Source: Shewanella sediminis HAW-EB3
Lineage (GTDB): Bacteria > Pseudomonadota > Gammaproteobacteria > Enterobacterales > Shewanellaceae
Assembly (NCBI RefSeq): GCF_000018025.1
Contig: NC_009831.1
Span: 124,001-188,000 of the forward strand
DNA length: 64,000 bases
Reading direction: 5' to 3'
Shown: in pieces, positions 1 to 9,423 of the stretch
Position numbering within the stretch: position 1 is the first letter of the stretch
Layout: each line of letters opens with the position of its first letter
The notes under the pieces: model-generated
The model's input: only the letters and a program-made list of their open reading frames with translations
Databases searched by the model: none
What the model was told of the DNA's origin: nothing
Position numbers and translations under genes: made by a program

Positions 1-2
1 TG

Positions 3-686
3 AGCTTTTTCAAGTTCAATACCTACCCTATTGCCCAACATATCATTATTGAAGATAGTCATAACCTGGACAAATTGAATAAGGTATTGGTTAAGTTTCC
101 TGGTGTTGATTTTACCGTTTTAAATAATGAACCCCAGTTAGGGCAGATGAAAAGCATCGACAGGGCCTATAGTAAGGTAACTTCTGAGTATATCTTCCAT
201 TGTGAAGATGATTGGGAGTTCTACCGTGAAGGCTTTATTGAGGATTCGTTTAAAGTGCTCGATAGTGACGACAAGGTTGTGACCATTTGGCTTAGAGAGC
301 AAAATGATACCAATGAGCACTCAGTCGAACCCGAAGTCTTTAAGTGCAAAGATCCTAGTGGCCGTGATTACCAAATCATGATGCGAAATTATAGAAGAAA
401 GGCTGATTCAGACGTTTGGCACGGATTTACTTTTAATCCTGGTTTGAGAAGGCTCAAAGATTATCAGCTAGTTGCGCCCATTGGTGAGCTTGGCCGAGAG
501 TGGAATATGAGTGAGCTATACCATGGAAAAGGATTTAAAGGGGCTATCTTTGAAACTGGTTATGTTCGCCACATCGGTGATCACAGAGGAATACGTTATA
601 AGATCGGTGAGAGCCAATTTGCCAAAGATGTCTCTGTAGGATGCAAGCGAATTAAAGCGGGAATTTGTAAGCTGTTTGGCGTGTAA
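3..686 (+). CDS. Glycosyltransferase-like protein, 5' end cut by window
   Basis: The reading frame is open from base 3 and no convincing start is visible, so the gene begins upstream of the window; a TTG at 75 is only an internal codon. At least 227 residues are present. The visible part has a GT-A-like pattern: a short acidic motif HCEDDWEF in the middle of a sugar-nucleotide-binding type fold, preceded by SEYIF, which resembles the metal-binding DxD region of family 2-like glycosyltransferases. It probably adds a sugar to LPS core or a surface glycan, given the surrounding envelope genes. A strong terminator follows at 705-734. Donor and acceptor cannot be read from the sequence. The family call is moderate and the exact role is unknown. 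Confidence 0.6.
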   Translation, partial: SFFKFNTYPIAQHIIIEDSHNLDKLNKVLVKFPGVDFTVLNNEPQLGQMKSIDRAYSKVTSEYIFHCEDDWEFYREGFIEDSFKVLDSDDKVVTIWLREQNDTNEHSVEPEVFKCKDPSGRDYQIMMRNYRRKADSDVWHGFTFNPGLRRLKDYQLVAPIGELGREWNMSELYHGKGFKGAIFETGYVRHIGDHRGIRYKIGESQFAKDVSVGCKRIKAGICKLFGV

Positions 687-704
687 TTCCGTCATAAAGT
701 TATT

Positions 705-734
705 AAAAAGAGCCCATTTTCGGGCTCTTTTTTT
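705..734 (+). terminator. Rho-independent terminator after glycosyltransferase
   Basis: The stem AGAGCCC/GGGCTCT (709-715 with 722-728) has a 6-base loop, A residues on the 5' side and a run of eight T on the 3' side. It ends the transcript of the glycosyltransferase gene that stops at 686. Confidence 0.85.
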
Positions 735-758
735 GTTATTTGCTATTTTTGTGCTGCC

Positions 759-917
759 TTGCTCTATGAACGCTTTAATGCGGCAACAAGCGGCGGGGTA
801 AGCCTCATCGAAGAGAAGGCTATATGCAGATTAAAAACCTGGATGGGTTGCTGCAGTAGCCTGAATGGCCTGGATCTCGCGACGGATGAAATTAAGCGTC
901 AGATTAATCAAACTTAG
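759..917 (+). other. Possible gene remnant in a 423-bp gap
   Basis: Between the first glycosyltransferase and the GT25 gene there is one uninterrupted frame of 52 codons from a TTG at 759 to TAG at 915-917. It ends LATDEIKRQINQT, which reads like a protein C terminus. There is no ribosome binding site before the TTG and no other good start, and I recognise no family. It may be the tail of a deleted gene or chance. The rest of the gap (918-1109) shows no gene I can support, apart from a usable AAGGT ribosome site in front of the next start. Confidence 0.25.
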
Positions 918-1109
918 AGGTAGGTAGCATCAGAGGTTATATCAAGACACGAAAAACATTTTAAATATTGCTAATTAAGTGCTCTAAGGAAGAAAAAGTG
1001 AGGCGTTCTATATTTCTATATCGAAGACTTGTGCATACGCAAAGGTCGCAGTAAAATGTAGCGTCTTACTCTCCGCTTCCTCTTTCTCTTTTGCTCCAAG
1101 GTCCTGTCA

Positions 1110-1868
1110 ATGAAGTTCAAAGTTTATATCATTAATTTAGATTCCAGCGTCGACCGATGGGAACAGCTCTCGAGTCAGTGTGACCAGATGGGCATTGAGT
1201 ATGAGCGGGTTTCAGCCGTGAGAGGCAGTGAACTGACGGAGCAAGAAAGGGCAAAGGTTTACGACCTGCCAACCAACCTGGAAAAGTATGATAAGAGACT
1301 CAATGATGGCGAGATAGGTTGCTATTTGAGTCATATTAAATGCTGGGAAAAGATTATTGAAGAAGAGCTGGATTTTGCTCTTATTCTTGAAGATGATGTT
1401 TCTTTGCGAGAGAACATTAAGGAGTGCATTGCACAATTTTTCTCAATGGACTCATCTGACTGGGATTATATCAAGCTGTTTCACCGTAAACGATTGAAAA
1501 TGAAGGTGGCATCGCTAAATTTAGATGAGGGAGTGCAGTTGCATAAAGTAGCAAAACTCCCAGCGAGTACCTGTTCTCAATTTGTGTCTCAGGTGGGGGC
1601 TAAAAAACTACTTAAGCATAGTTTTCCAATTGCTCGTCCGGTCGATGTAGATATTCAATATTGGTTTGAACGAGAGTTGCGTTGTTTTGTTGTCAGCCCT
1701 CCAGTTGCTGTTCCGGCAGGCTTTGATAGTGAAATAGATATAATTGGCCAGCACAGGGACTATGTTCAACGTCGGGCATTTAAGCGCATCTGGTTGCGGG
1801 TTATTTACGAGATAAACGTGTTGTTAAATACGTTTAAATTGTCACCATTCCCCAAAATGAAAGGCTAA
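1110..1868 (+). CDS. Glycosyltransferase family 25 (LPS biosynthesis)
   Basis: The 252-residue protein begins MKFKVYIINLDSSVDRW, the typical start of GT25 enzymes of the LgtB/LpsA type that add galactose or related sugars to LPS outer core. Further family marks are GEIGCYLSHIKCW at about residues 67-79 and the acidic metal-site motif ALILEDDV at about 91-98. The C-terminal third is basic and could lie against the inner face of the cytoplasmic membrane. The ATG is preceded by AAGGTCC. The gene converges on the polyol-phosphate dehydrogenase, with a hairpin at 1901-1926 between them. The acceptor sugar is unknown. Confidence 0.85.
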   Translation: MKFKVYIINLDSSVDRWEQLSSQCDQMGIEYERVSAVRGSELTEQERAKVYDLPTNLEKYDKRLNDGEIGCYLSHIKCWEKIIEEELDFALILEDDVSLRENIKECIAQFFSMDSSDWDYIKLFHRKRLKMKVASLNLDEGVQLHKVAKLPASTCSQFVSQVGAKKLLKHSFPIARPVDVDIQYWFERELRCFVVSPPVAVPAGFDSEIDIIGQHRDYVQRRAFKRIWLRVIYEINVLLNTFKLSPFPKMKG

Positions 1869-1900
1869 TTTTTTCTCTTTATATGAGGCTTTGATTATAG

Positions 1901-1926
1901 ATACCGTAAGTACTGATTTACGGTAT
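1901..1926. terminator. Hairpin between convergent genes
   Basis: ATACCGTAA (1901-1909) pairs perfectly with TTACGGTAT (1918-1926) around an 8-base loop, between two genes that face each other. The T-runs on both sides are short, so it is a possible weak bidirectional terminator. Confidence 0.45.
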
Positions 1927-1936
1927 TTGAAGTTCA

Positions 1937-3007
1937 TTATTCAAATGCATTTATATATGCTTTTTCTAGTTGGGCCTTAGGTATAGAGTTTTGTTTCTCT
2001 AAAAATGTCATACGACCTTTGCGCATTTCAGGGCTGATAGCTAATGCTTCAAAAAATTCATTTTTGCTGATGTTTAATGAATCGGGGGTACTGCGAATAT
2101 TGAAGCCATCAATACATGCTAATACTGAAGGATTTAGGGCTGGTAGATTCAGGAGTAATCTTAGGTGATGGCAAAACTTCATTCCCAGTGCTACCTGTTC
2201 GCCATGTAAACCATCTCCAAGGTTAAGAAAATCCAATGCATGGCTAATCAAATGTTCTGCGCCGGAACAGGGGCGAGAGTCTCCCGAAAATCCCATCGCC
2301 AACCCAGACAAAATAAGTCCTTCGGCGAGCTGAGTGATCACAGCTTGATCTGTGAGTGACAGGTGCTGCATGCCCACAATCTCATTTGCCGCAGATTTGG
2401 CGAGCAGATAGGAAAAACCATCAACATCGGCTCTGTCTTTGGCATAGTTCATATCAAGTAATGCACAATAGTTTGAAAGAAGATCGCCAATACCTGCTTG
2501 AGTAAGGCGCCTCGGTGCTTGAGAGCAGAGCTTTGTATCGACGATGATGACATTGGGAATTGCAGCAGGCAGGCTGAGCTTTTTTCCTGATTCATCAAAA
2601 ATTACGGCAATAGGCGAAGAGACACAATCGCTGGAAAGTGCTGTCGGTATTACAATGAGTTCAATATGACGTAGGCTTGCTAACCGTTTGCATACATCGA
2701 GAACTTTTCCTCCACCGAAAGCCACGACGGTCTCGATTTGTCGCTCTGCACAAATGGCATCGATTTGAGATACATTAGTAAAGTCAGCTTTTTCTATTAC
2801 ATGTGTAGTGCAGCTTTTACTGGCCCATAAATGGGGTAAAACCTGTTCAGCCAATGTCTTCACACCATCATCTATGGCCAGCAGTACCCCTTGGGAAAGT
2901 GGTAAGTTTGATAACAGAGGCGTATTTGCTATCGCATTTTTCTCAACGAGCAACTGGGCAGGAAACTCCAAGTGTCGAGTGTTGAGCTTCCTTGTGAAGT
3001 CTGACAA
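1937..3007 (-). CDS. Glycerol-1-phosphate dehydrogenase-like enzyme
   Basis: This 356-residue protein belongs to the iron/zinc alcohol dehydrogenase superfamily, closest by eye to sn-glycerol-1-phosphate dehydrogenases (EgsA/AraM type). It has the NAD-binding GGGKVLDVCK, the VIPTALSSDCVSSP loop, AGIGDLLSNY and the metal-ligand region GAEHLISHALD...LHGEQVALG. Family members reduce dihydroxyacetone phosphate to glycerol-1-phosphate. The start is a TTG directly after the stop of the upstream cytidylyltransferase, with an excellent AAGGAGG six bases before it, so the two proteins are translationally linked. Together they suggest synthesis of an activated polyol phosphate, probably a CDP-glycerol isomer, for a surface glycan. 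A related substrate other than DHAP is possible. Confidence 0.75.
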   Translation of the reverse strand: MSDFTRKLNTRHLEFPAQLLVEKNAIANTPLLSNLPLSQGVLLAIDDGVKTLAEQVLPHLWASKSCTTHVIEKADFTNVSQIDAICAERQIETVVAFGGGKVLDVCKRLASLRHIELIVIPTALSSDCVSSPIAVIFDESGKKLSLPAAIPNVIIVDTKLCSQAPRRLTQAGIGDLLSNYCALLDMNYAKDRADVDGFSYLLAKSAANEIVGMQHLSLTDQAVITQLAEGLILSGLAMGFSGDSRPCSGAEHLISHALDFLNLGDGLHGEQVALGMKFCHHLRLLLNLPALNPSVLACIDGFNIRSTPDSLNISKNEFFEALAISPEMRKGRMTFLEKQNSIPKAQLEKAYINAFE

Positions 3008-3427
3008 TTATGCCTCCTTGATCTGTTTTAGTAAGGTGCTGGTACTGACAGATTTATGATATTCAGTATAGGCTAGGCTTACACCTTGCTCGTCAAGATA
3101 TGATTGAGTGCACCGAATTTGTGCTAAATATGATTCATGTTCCCAGTCATCACCATGAACAATGACGTCGATATTGTATTTTTCAATAATAGGTTTGATA
3201 TCAAAACTATTGGTGACTTCGACCTGTGAAACACAGCTGAGCGCATTGAGAATAGTTGCCCTATCATCTTCACTATATATTGGACGCCGCTTATATTTTT
3301 CGGTCATCTCATCGCCATTAATCAATATAATGAGTTCATCACCAAATTCTGAGGCTTTCTGAAGGAACTCGACATGACCTCGATGAAAAAGATCGAATAC
3401 ACCGACCACTAAAACTTTTTTAGACAT
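3008..3427 (-). CDS. Glycerol-3-phosphate cytidylyltransferase-like (TagD family)
   Basis: The 139-residue protein is a complete small nucleotidyltransferase. It has the GVFDLFHRGHVEFL signature (HxGH-type) near the N terminus, and the middle part ends in DVIVHGDDW. TagD enzymes of about 130 residues transfer CMP from CTP to glycerol-phosphate to make CDP-glycerol. The closing ISSTxxR-type motif is replaced here by SVSTSTLLKQI, which is acceptable. It is first in a two-gene leftward operon with the G1P dehydrogenase and is divergent from a CDP-glycerol glycerophosphotransferase-like gene, which supports a shared activated-polyol pathway. Whether it prefers glycerol-1- or -3-phosphate, or another polyol phosphate, cannot be seen. 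Confidence 0.8.
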   Translation of the reverse strand: MSKKVLVVGVFDLFHRGHVEFLQKASEFGDELIILINGDEMTEKYKRRPIYSEDDRATILNALSCVSQVEVTNSFDIKPIIEKYNIDVIVHGDDWEHESYLAQIRCTQSYLDEQGVSLAYTEYHKSVSTSTLLKQIKEA

Positions 3428-3713
3428 TTAGCACCATAGAGTTGCTGCTCCATAAACGGATATATGAAACACGATATTACAGTTATGAAAGAATCGCTAT
3501 GATAAAGCAAAGTCAGTTTTTGAGAAACCATGATATGACCTAATGTATCTCCTTTATGTGGATAAGACTTGTGTGCTAAGGACAAAAAAACGATAGTCTG
3601 AGGTGTATGTGTTACAATCGCCGCATTAATTTTCGAGTGAACTCTGATGAGTCATACTTGTCTCTGGTTTGTATTAAGCTTTCGTACTCGAAGCATTTTT
3701 AAGAAGGTTTTCC

Positions 3714-4772
3714 GTGATCTGTTTTGATGTTTTACATCCCTATTATCTTCCACAATACTTGCCCGTTAAGGATGAGTTAATTAAACGTGGGGAAACAGCA
3801 CATTTTATTGTTTATCGAAATCCTGAGCAGCAAGCGGCGCTGGATGCCTTGGTGTCTCAGCATCAATTGAATGTTCAATGGGTTAATAATGCAGAGGAAG
3901 CGTTGGCTTTTTATCTGGAAAATAAGCCTAAGTGGGTTATCTTTGGTAACAGTTTTGATGCTTCATCAAAACTAAAAGGGATATCGAAAACAGCGCTGAT
4001 GCAGCACGGCATCGGTCCCAAAGCGTGTTATTACACTGTGTCAGAATCAGATATGGATGTACGTTTTGTTGAGGGAGAGTATCGTTTAAACCGATTACAA
4101 CAGCTATTCCCCTCAAAAACATTTATCGATACAGGATACGCAAAATTAGATCCAATCCTACAAGGCCATGAAAAGGGGCTAGATCTTAAAGCTATCGGTT
4201 TAGATCCTTCTAAACCTACTTTACTCTACGCTCCGACTTTTTACCCTAGTAGTATCGAGAAGATGGCTAAACAGTGGCCTGAGCATTTCGCCGAATACAA
4301 TATTTTACTTAAACCTCACTATTTTTCTTTGAGTAAAGCGGGTTACAAAAAGCAGAAGCAGCTTCTTGAGTTCTGGGCTTCATTCGATAATGTTTATTTA
4401 GCTCCAGTCGAAGAAACAAATTTAGTTCCCTTTATGGCAAGTGCAGATCTGCTGATTAGTGATGCCTCATCGGCGCTATTTGAGTTTGCCGCTCTGGATA
4501 AGCCTGTAGTCTGGTGTGATTTTTACCATTTAAGGTGGAGTTACCGGGGAATATTTAAGTTTAGATTTAATAAACGCATGGATAATGACTTGTATCGATA
4601 TGCGGGCGTTGCGGCCCATGCTGAAACATATGGAAACTTAAAGGCTGTTGTCGATGAACAGCTGATAAATCCAGATTTGTTTGCACCTCAGCGTGCTAAA
4701 TATACTCAAGAGCTAGCCGGCCGGGTTGATGGCTTAGCCAGCAAGCGGATTGTAAATTATCTTCTTGGTTAG
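3714..4772 (+). CDS. CDP-glycerol glycerophosphotransferase-like protein
   Basis: The 352-residue protein resembles the TagB/TagF glycerophosphotransferase fold (GT-B). LLYAPTFYPSS lies at about residues 165-175, and the conserved LLISDASSALFEFAALDKPVVW block, typical of this family, at about 245-266. The N terminus MICFDVLHPYYLPQYLPV suits a nucleotide-sugar-type Rossmann half. The start is a GTG preceded by AGAAGG. It is transcribed away from the dehydrogenase/cytidylyltransferase pair across a 286-bp spacer, so it probably uses their product to decorate a lipid-linked glycan or LPS. It lacks the long N-terminal region of Gram-positive teichoic acid polymerases, so single transfers are more likely than polymerisation. 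Confidence 0.7.
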   Translation: MICFDVLHPYYLPQYLPVKDELIKRGETAHFIVYRNPEQQAALDALVSQHQLNVQWVNNAEEALAFYLENKPKWVIFGNSFDASSKLKGISKTALMQHGIGPKACYYTVSESDMDVRFVEGEYRLNRLQQLFPSKTFIDTGYAKLDPILQGHEKGLDLKAIGLDPSKPTLLYAPTFYPSSIEKMAKQWPEHFAEYNILLKPHYFSLSKAGYKKQKQLLEFWASFDNVYLAPVEETNLVPFMASADLLISDASSALFEFAALDKPVVWCDFYHLRWSYRGIFKFRFNKRMDNDLYRYAGVAAHAETYGNLKAVVDEQLINPDLFAPQRAKYTQELAGRVDGLASKRIVNYLLG

Positions 4773-4786
4773 ATTTGCTTCGTTAA

Positions 4787-5302
<516 letters not shown>

Positions 5303-5316
5303 GAGTGAAAGTCATA

Positions 5317-6810
5317 ATGATGGAAAATTTAAAGTCATTTGGTGTGCGGGCTTTTGCAATACTCAGCTTATTTACCTCCTTTATCTCTGTATCCGCCCCC
5401 TGGGTGGACACTTCTGATATCTATCTGCGTGCCGATATTCAGGCTCTTGCCGATGAAGGTGTGATCACGGTTCCCGTTAATACCTATCCGCTGATGTGGG
5501 CCGGTATCGGTGCTGATCTGAGCAAAGTTGAGCCCTCGGTATTGCCCCCTTCGGTGGCGCAAGCCTTCGCCCGGGTGAACTATTATTATCGAAATGCGGT
5601 CGAGAATCGTGGCAATACGAGAATAAAAGCGGCGGCGGCGACCGATGCGGCTCGTTTTCAACATTTTGGCTCCGATTATAGCGAGCAGGGTGAGCTGCAA
5701 GCGTCATATGAATATATGGGGGATCGCTTTGCCTTTAAGGCCTCGGCTTCAGCTAACTATGATCCCAGTGATGAAAAAGAGTTCAGATACGATGATTCCT
5801 ATATGGCGGTTATCTTAGGCAACTGGATCTTTACCGCCGGCGCCGTAGAGCAGTGGTGGGGGCCTGGATTCGACTCATCAATGCATAGATCAAATAATGC
5901 ACGGCCGCTGCCTTCGGTGATGATTAGCCGTAATAACGCGGCTGCATTTGAAACTCCCTGGTTATCCTGGCTTGGGCCATGGACTCTTACTGCAGGTGTG
6001 AGTCGTTTAGAGGAGGAGCGTGCGGTCGCTAATCCGCTACTGTGGAACTTCCGTAGTTCACTGCGTCCCTTCAGACAGTTAGAGGTAGGTTTTTCCTGGA
6101 CGACCCAGTTCTGTGGTGAAGGCGAAGAGTGCTCCTGGGAAAGTGCCTTGAAGTCTATAACCGGTCAGCGAGATTGTCGCGGTGCGGGCGAGGCGGGCTG
6201 TACCAACTATGGTAATCAGATGGCGGGTTACGATATCCGTTTCAGCGATACCTGGTTCGATATTCCATTTGGTGTCTATTATGAGAAAACCTGTGAGGAT
6301 GCCAAGGGCTCAACTCCCTGGGATATTGTCGATTGTGGTCACGCAGCGGGTGTAGATACTCGCTTTAATTTTGACAATGCTCAGTACAAGCTCTTTTTCG
6401 AGTACACTGATACCATGGTCGCTTGCGGAGAAGATGATAACGTCTTCAACTGCATGTATGAACACTCAATATACAAGAGCGGTTCTCGTTATTATGATAA
6501 GGCGTATGGCAGCACCTATGACAGCGACGCTAAAGTCTATGTGTTGGGCTTGATTGGACAGTTTGCTGATAGTCGCGGCATCACCTCGCTATTACGTTAT
6601 GCCCAGTTGAACAAAGATGGCTCCAGTCCGGCTCATGGCTGGGCGCCCCAGCCTGCGAAAGAAGATCTGTTAATGCTGGAGCTTAGCTATCGTATGCCTA
6701 TCTGGAAAGGGATGATGAGTGTCGGTGGTACAGTGTCTCAATCGGAATTTGAGGTCGAAGACAAACAAACCGATGCGACCCTGTTCGGCACCTACGAGTA
6801 TCGTTTCTAA
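5317..6810 (+). CDS. Wzi-family capsule assembly outer membrane protein
   Basis: The protein begins with a signal peptide (MMENLKSFGVRAFAILSLF...SVSA, cleavage before PWVD). The mature part carries the Wzi-like pattern: a helical N-terminal piece (DIYLRADIQALADEGVI, then Pro-rich) followed by alternating aromatic strands of an outer membrane beta-barrel that ends in TYEYRF with a C-terminal Phe. GAVEQWWGPG at about residue 190 is typical. Wzi proteins help hold capsule or related polysaccharide at the cell surface. Several cysteine pairs in extracellular-looking loops (for example CGEGEEC and CRGAGEAGC) could form disulfides. The frame opens at a TTG at 5299, but the ATG pair at 5317/5320 after GAGAG is the better start. 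Confidence 0.8.
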   Translation: MMENLKSFGVRAFAILSLFTSFISVSAPWVDTSDIYLRADIQALADEGVITVPVNTYPLMWAGIGADLSKVEPSVLPPSVAQAFARVNYYYRNAVENRGNTRIKAAAATDAARFQHFGSDYSEQGELQASYEYMGDRFAFKASASANYDPSDEKEFRYDDSYMAVILGNWIFTAGAVEQWWGPGFDSSMHRSNNARPLPSVMISRNNAAAFETPWLSWLGPWTLTAGVSRLEEERAVANPLLWNFRSSLRPFRQLEVGFSWTTQFCGEGEECSWESALKSITGQRDCRGAGEAGCTNYGNQMAGYDIRFSDTWFDIPFGVYYEKTCEDAKGSTPWDIVDCGHAAGVDTRFNFDNAQYKLFFEYTDTMVACGEDDNVFNCMYEHSIYKSGSRYYDKAYGSTYDSDAKVYVLGLIGQFADSRGITSLLRYAQLNKDGSSPAHGWAPQPAKEDLLMLELSYRMPIWKGMMSVGGTVSQSEFEVEDKQTDATLFGTYEYRF

Positions 6811-6814
6811 AAGA

Positions 6815-6860
6815 AGAACCTAGAATCTAGGACCTAGGTTCTAGGCGCAGCTTGCTGCAC
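6815..6860. repeat. CTAGG-type palindromic intergenic repeat
   Basis: Just after the wzi-like stop, CCTAGAA (6819-6825) and TTCTAGG (6839-6845) form an inverted repeat with an internal ACCTAGG unit. A similar CTAGG-rich repeat lies at 43197-43247 after another gene. It is probably a dispersed intergenic element with hairpin potential; no function can be assigned. Confidence 0.6.
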
Positions 6861-6892
6861 TCTCGCAGTGAGCTTGCGAACGTCCTTCTTTG

Positions 6893-7708
6893 TCATTTAG
6901 TCTGACATAGGCCACAAAATACTGTGGCCCTCTGGCCCAGCTTGATCTCGCTGAGCAGATTGCCACATTGGGTGCAGGTCTCACCGCCTCGCCCGTAAAC
7001 ATGCAGCTTCTGGGCAAAGTATCCAGGCTTTCCTTCGGCATTGGTGAAGTCTTTCAATGTGGTCCCTCCCTGCTTGATGGCGTTCGCTAAGATCTGTTTT
7101 ACCTCGGTAACCAGAATCGTCAACCTCTCGGTGTCGACATTGCCCGCCTGCGTTTCGGGATGAATGCCTGCCGCAAACAGGGCTTCGTTGGCATAGATAT
7201 TACCGACACCCACAACAATATGGTTATCCATCAAACAGAGCTTAATGGCTTTCTTCTTATTTTTTAATATCTGTTCAAGATAGGTGGGATTAAAGCCGTC
7301 TTTTAGCGGCTCAGGTCCGAGCTTTGACAGCAGTGGATGCGCCTCTTCGGGCAGTTCACACCATAGCCAGGCACCGAAGCGGCGTGGGTCGTTAAATCTC
7401 AGTATTTTGCCACTGGCCAGCTCTAAATCGATATGATCATGCTTCTCGACAGGCGTGTTCCTGGAGACGATTCTCAGACTTCCCGACATGCCAAGATGCA
7501 CAATTGTCGTGCCGGCATCGGTATCGATAAGCAGGTACTTCGCCCTACGACGCACGTTTCGAATGGTCTCCCCTACGATCTGCTGTGCGATATCCGGTAC
7601 CGGCCAGCGAAGGCTGGCGTTACGCACAGTGAGTGCCGTCGCTTGTTGATCGACTAAATGAGGAGTGATCCCCTGACGGGTAACTTCTACTTCGGGCAAT
7701 TCAGGCAT
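6893..7708 (-). CDS. mutM: Formamidopyrimidine-DNA glycosylase
   Basis: MutM (Fpg) removes 8-oxoguanine and ring-opened purines from DNA and cuts the abasic site. The start is fixed by chemistry: after Met removal the protein must begin PELPEVEV with catalytic Pro and Glu, so the ATG at 7708 is correct and a start two codons upstream is not. The usual features follow: H2TH region ..[18 protein letters not shown] at about residues 160-178 and a C-terminal zinc finger (CTQC and CGLC) at about 245-269. The length of 271 residues is normal. It converges on the wzi-like gene and may share a transcript with the unknown gene upstream at 7773-8255. Confidence 0.97.
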   Translation of the reverse strand: MPELPEVEVTRQGITPHLVDQQATALTVRNASLRWPVPDIAQQIVGETIRNVRRRAKYLLIDTDAGTTIVHLGMSGSLRIVSRNTPVEKHDHIDLELASGKILRFNDPRRFGAWLWCELPEEAHPLLSKLGPEPLKDGFNPTYLEQILKNKKKAIKLCLMDNHIVVGVGNIYANEALFAAGIHPETQAGNVDTERLTILVTEVKQILANAIKQGGTTLKDFTNAEGKPGYFAQKLHVYGRGGETCTQCGNLLSEIKLGQRATVFCGLCQTK

Positions 7709-7772
7709 ATTCATTCTCGGACAGGTCGATAAGGCTAATGGGGGGCTGCGGCCTTCATTGTAAGTTATCTGG

Positions 7773-8255
7773 TTAGCTATCGGTATTTGATGCCGCGGAT
7801 ATTTTGATGATCGGTGAAAGCCCTTCTCTTTGACTGGGAGGGATCAGGTACCAGTTATTTGCCGGGGATTTCAGTAGTCCCAGCTTTTCATACCAGCTCC
7901 ATGGCTGCGCTTGCTCACTGTTGGCGATAACTATGATGACCTCTTTGGGGGTGTCGGCGCTGGAATGTTTAAACAGTTCTTGCTGATCGACGAGTGGAGA
8001 TAGCTGTATCTCGCTCCAGGCTTTTGCCCATACCTGGCAATTGAGAATTTTTGGGTGGCATTGCCAGTTACTACTGCCTTTGTTGAGCCAGAGTTCGTTC
8101 ACTTGTAGTTGCGCTAAAGGAGAAGTGTTATCGAAAAGTGGGTGAGCATCATCGGGTAGCTGAGATGTTTTGTCATCTAATAGGGTGAGTATGGTGATCA
8201 TTAGTAGGGAAGCGATAATGATTACGTTGTTCCATTTTTTTCGAGATAGAGCCAT
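7773..8255 (-). CDS. Hypothetical membrane-anchored protein
   Basis: The 160-residue protein has one N-terminal hydrophobic segment (about residues 10-25, [17 protein letters not shown]) after a basic start, then a soluble part that would lie in the periplasm. Two cysteines ([13 protein letters not shown], about residues 65-74) are close enough for a disulfide, a mark of an exported domain. I recognise no family. It lies 64 bases upstream of mutM on the same strand and may be cotranscribed with it, but nothing links it to DNA repair. Confidence 0.6.
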   Translation of the reverse strand: MALSRKKWNNVIIIASLLMITILTLLDDKTSQLPDDAHPLFDNTSPLAQLQVNELWLNKGSSNWQCHPKILNCQVWAKAWSEIQLSPLVDQQELFKHSSADTPKEVIIVIANSEQAQPWSWYEKLGLLKSPANNWYLIPPSQREGLSPIIKISAASNTDS

Positions 8256-8349
8256 AGCATCGAGTTTCAGCGTGGTTGAGTGACGATAATTATCCAGTCT
8301 ATCATGCAGTGGCGAAGAAAGCTGCGAGTGATGAGTGAGAGATAAACCT

Positions 8350-8387
8350 GCAATAAAAAAGGTTGAAAGCTTTATGCTTTCAACCTT
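8350..8387 (-). terminator. Terminator of the tup-mob-moe-moa operon
   Basis: A perfect 12-bp stem (AAGGTTGAAAGC / GCTTTCAACCTT) with a 5-base loop is followed on the minus strand by six T. It lies 28 bases past the moaA stop and ends the leftward operon. Confidence 0.9.
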
Positions 8388-8414
8388 CTGGATTTCCTTT
8401 GAACTTGTTTGACG

Positions 8415-9401
8415 CTATCCGCCTGTCGCGTTCATAAAGCGTAAGATCTGCACATCGCCCTCGGGCCCAAAAACATGCTCTTTAGGTTTAAGCTTGATGG
8501 CATCTAAAATGGCGGTTTTTAACTTCTCGATATCACCGGGAAATTCTCTGAGGATGGCTTTTAGATCGACGGAGTGTTCGTTACCTAAACAGAGTAACAA
8601 ACGGCCCTCTACAGTGACGCGAACGCGGTTACATTCATGGCAGAAGTTGTTGCTGTGTGGAGAGATGAAGCCCACATGAATAGAGCTACCCGGCATGGTG
8701 TAGTAACGCGCGGGTCCACCGGTACGCTTGTTCGATACACTGAGTTCATACCGCTTTGAGATAATTGATTTTACCTCCTCACTGCTGCAGTGACGACTCT
8801 TCTTACGCTCATCGATAATGCCGAGTGGCATCTCTTCGATGAAAGCGATGTCCAACTCTCTGCCACGACAAAATTCGATCAAGTCCAGGACTTCATCATC
8901 ATTTTGGCCTCTTAGAATAACCGCATTGATCTTGATGCGTGTAAAGCCAGCGGCTTTAGCGGCATCGATACCCTCAATGACACGCTCAAGTTTGCCATTA
9001 CGGGTCAATTCGGTGAAGAGTTCAGGTTTTAATGTATCCAGGCTGATATTGAGCCTGCCAAGACCCGAGCCACGCATCTTTTCAGCAAACTTGGTAAGCC
9101 GGGAACCATTGGTGGTCATCGATAGCTCCGATAACCCTGGCAGGTCGCCGAGCAGTTTGACCAGTTGGTCACAGTCTGTGCGTACCAAAGGTTCGCCGCC
9201 GGTGAGGCGAATTTTTCTTACACCCAGCTCAGTAAATGCCTGACCCACCCAGGCCAGCTCCTCTAAGCTGAGGACTTGTTCACGATTGAGAAAACAGGGG
9301 TCTTCGCTCATGCAGTAAACACAACGAAAATCACATCTGTCAGTAACAGAAAGACGCAAATATTCTACCTTACGTCCGAAGGTATCGACGATCAAACTCA
9401 T
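8415..9401 (-). CDS. moaA: GTP 3',8-cyclase
   Basis: MoaA is the radical-SAM enzyme that starts molybdopterin synthesis by rearranging GTP. The sequence has the N-terminal cluster motif CDFRCVYC (CxxxCxxC, about residues 22-29), the SAM-binding LTGGEPLVR, the second cluster ligands FCHECNRVRVT...LLLCLG in the C-terminal third, and ends in GG, the conserved tail needed for activity. The length of 328 residues is normal. It is the last gene of the leftward W/Mo operon. A perfect hairpin at 9424-9451 lies between it and moeA and could reduce read-through into moaA. Confidence 0.97.
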   Translation of the reverse strand: MSLIVDTFGRKVEYLRLSVTDRCDFRCVYCMSEDPCFLNREQVLSLEELAWVGQAFTELGVRKIRLTGGEPLVRTDCDQLVKLLGDLPGLSELSMTTNGSRLTKFAEKMRGSGLGRLNISLDTLKPELFTELTRNGKLERVIEGIDAAKAAGFTRIKINAVILRGQNDDEVLDLIEFCRGRELDIAFIEEMPLGIIDERKKSRHCSSEEVKSIISKRYELSVSNKRTGGPARYYTMPGSSIHVGFISPHSNNFCHECNRVRVTVEGRLLLCLGNEHSVDLKAILREFPGDIEKLKTAILDAIKLKPKEHVFGPEGDVQILRFMNATGG

Positions 9402-9423
9402 ACTAGCTACCTACAAAAACACC

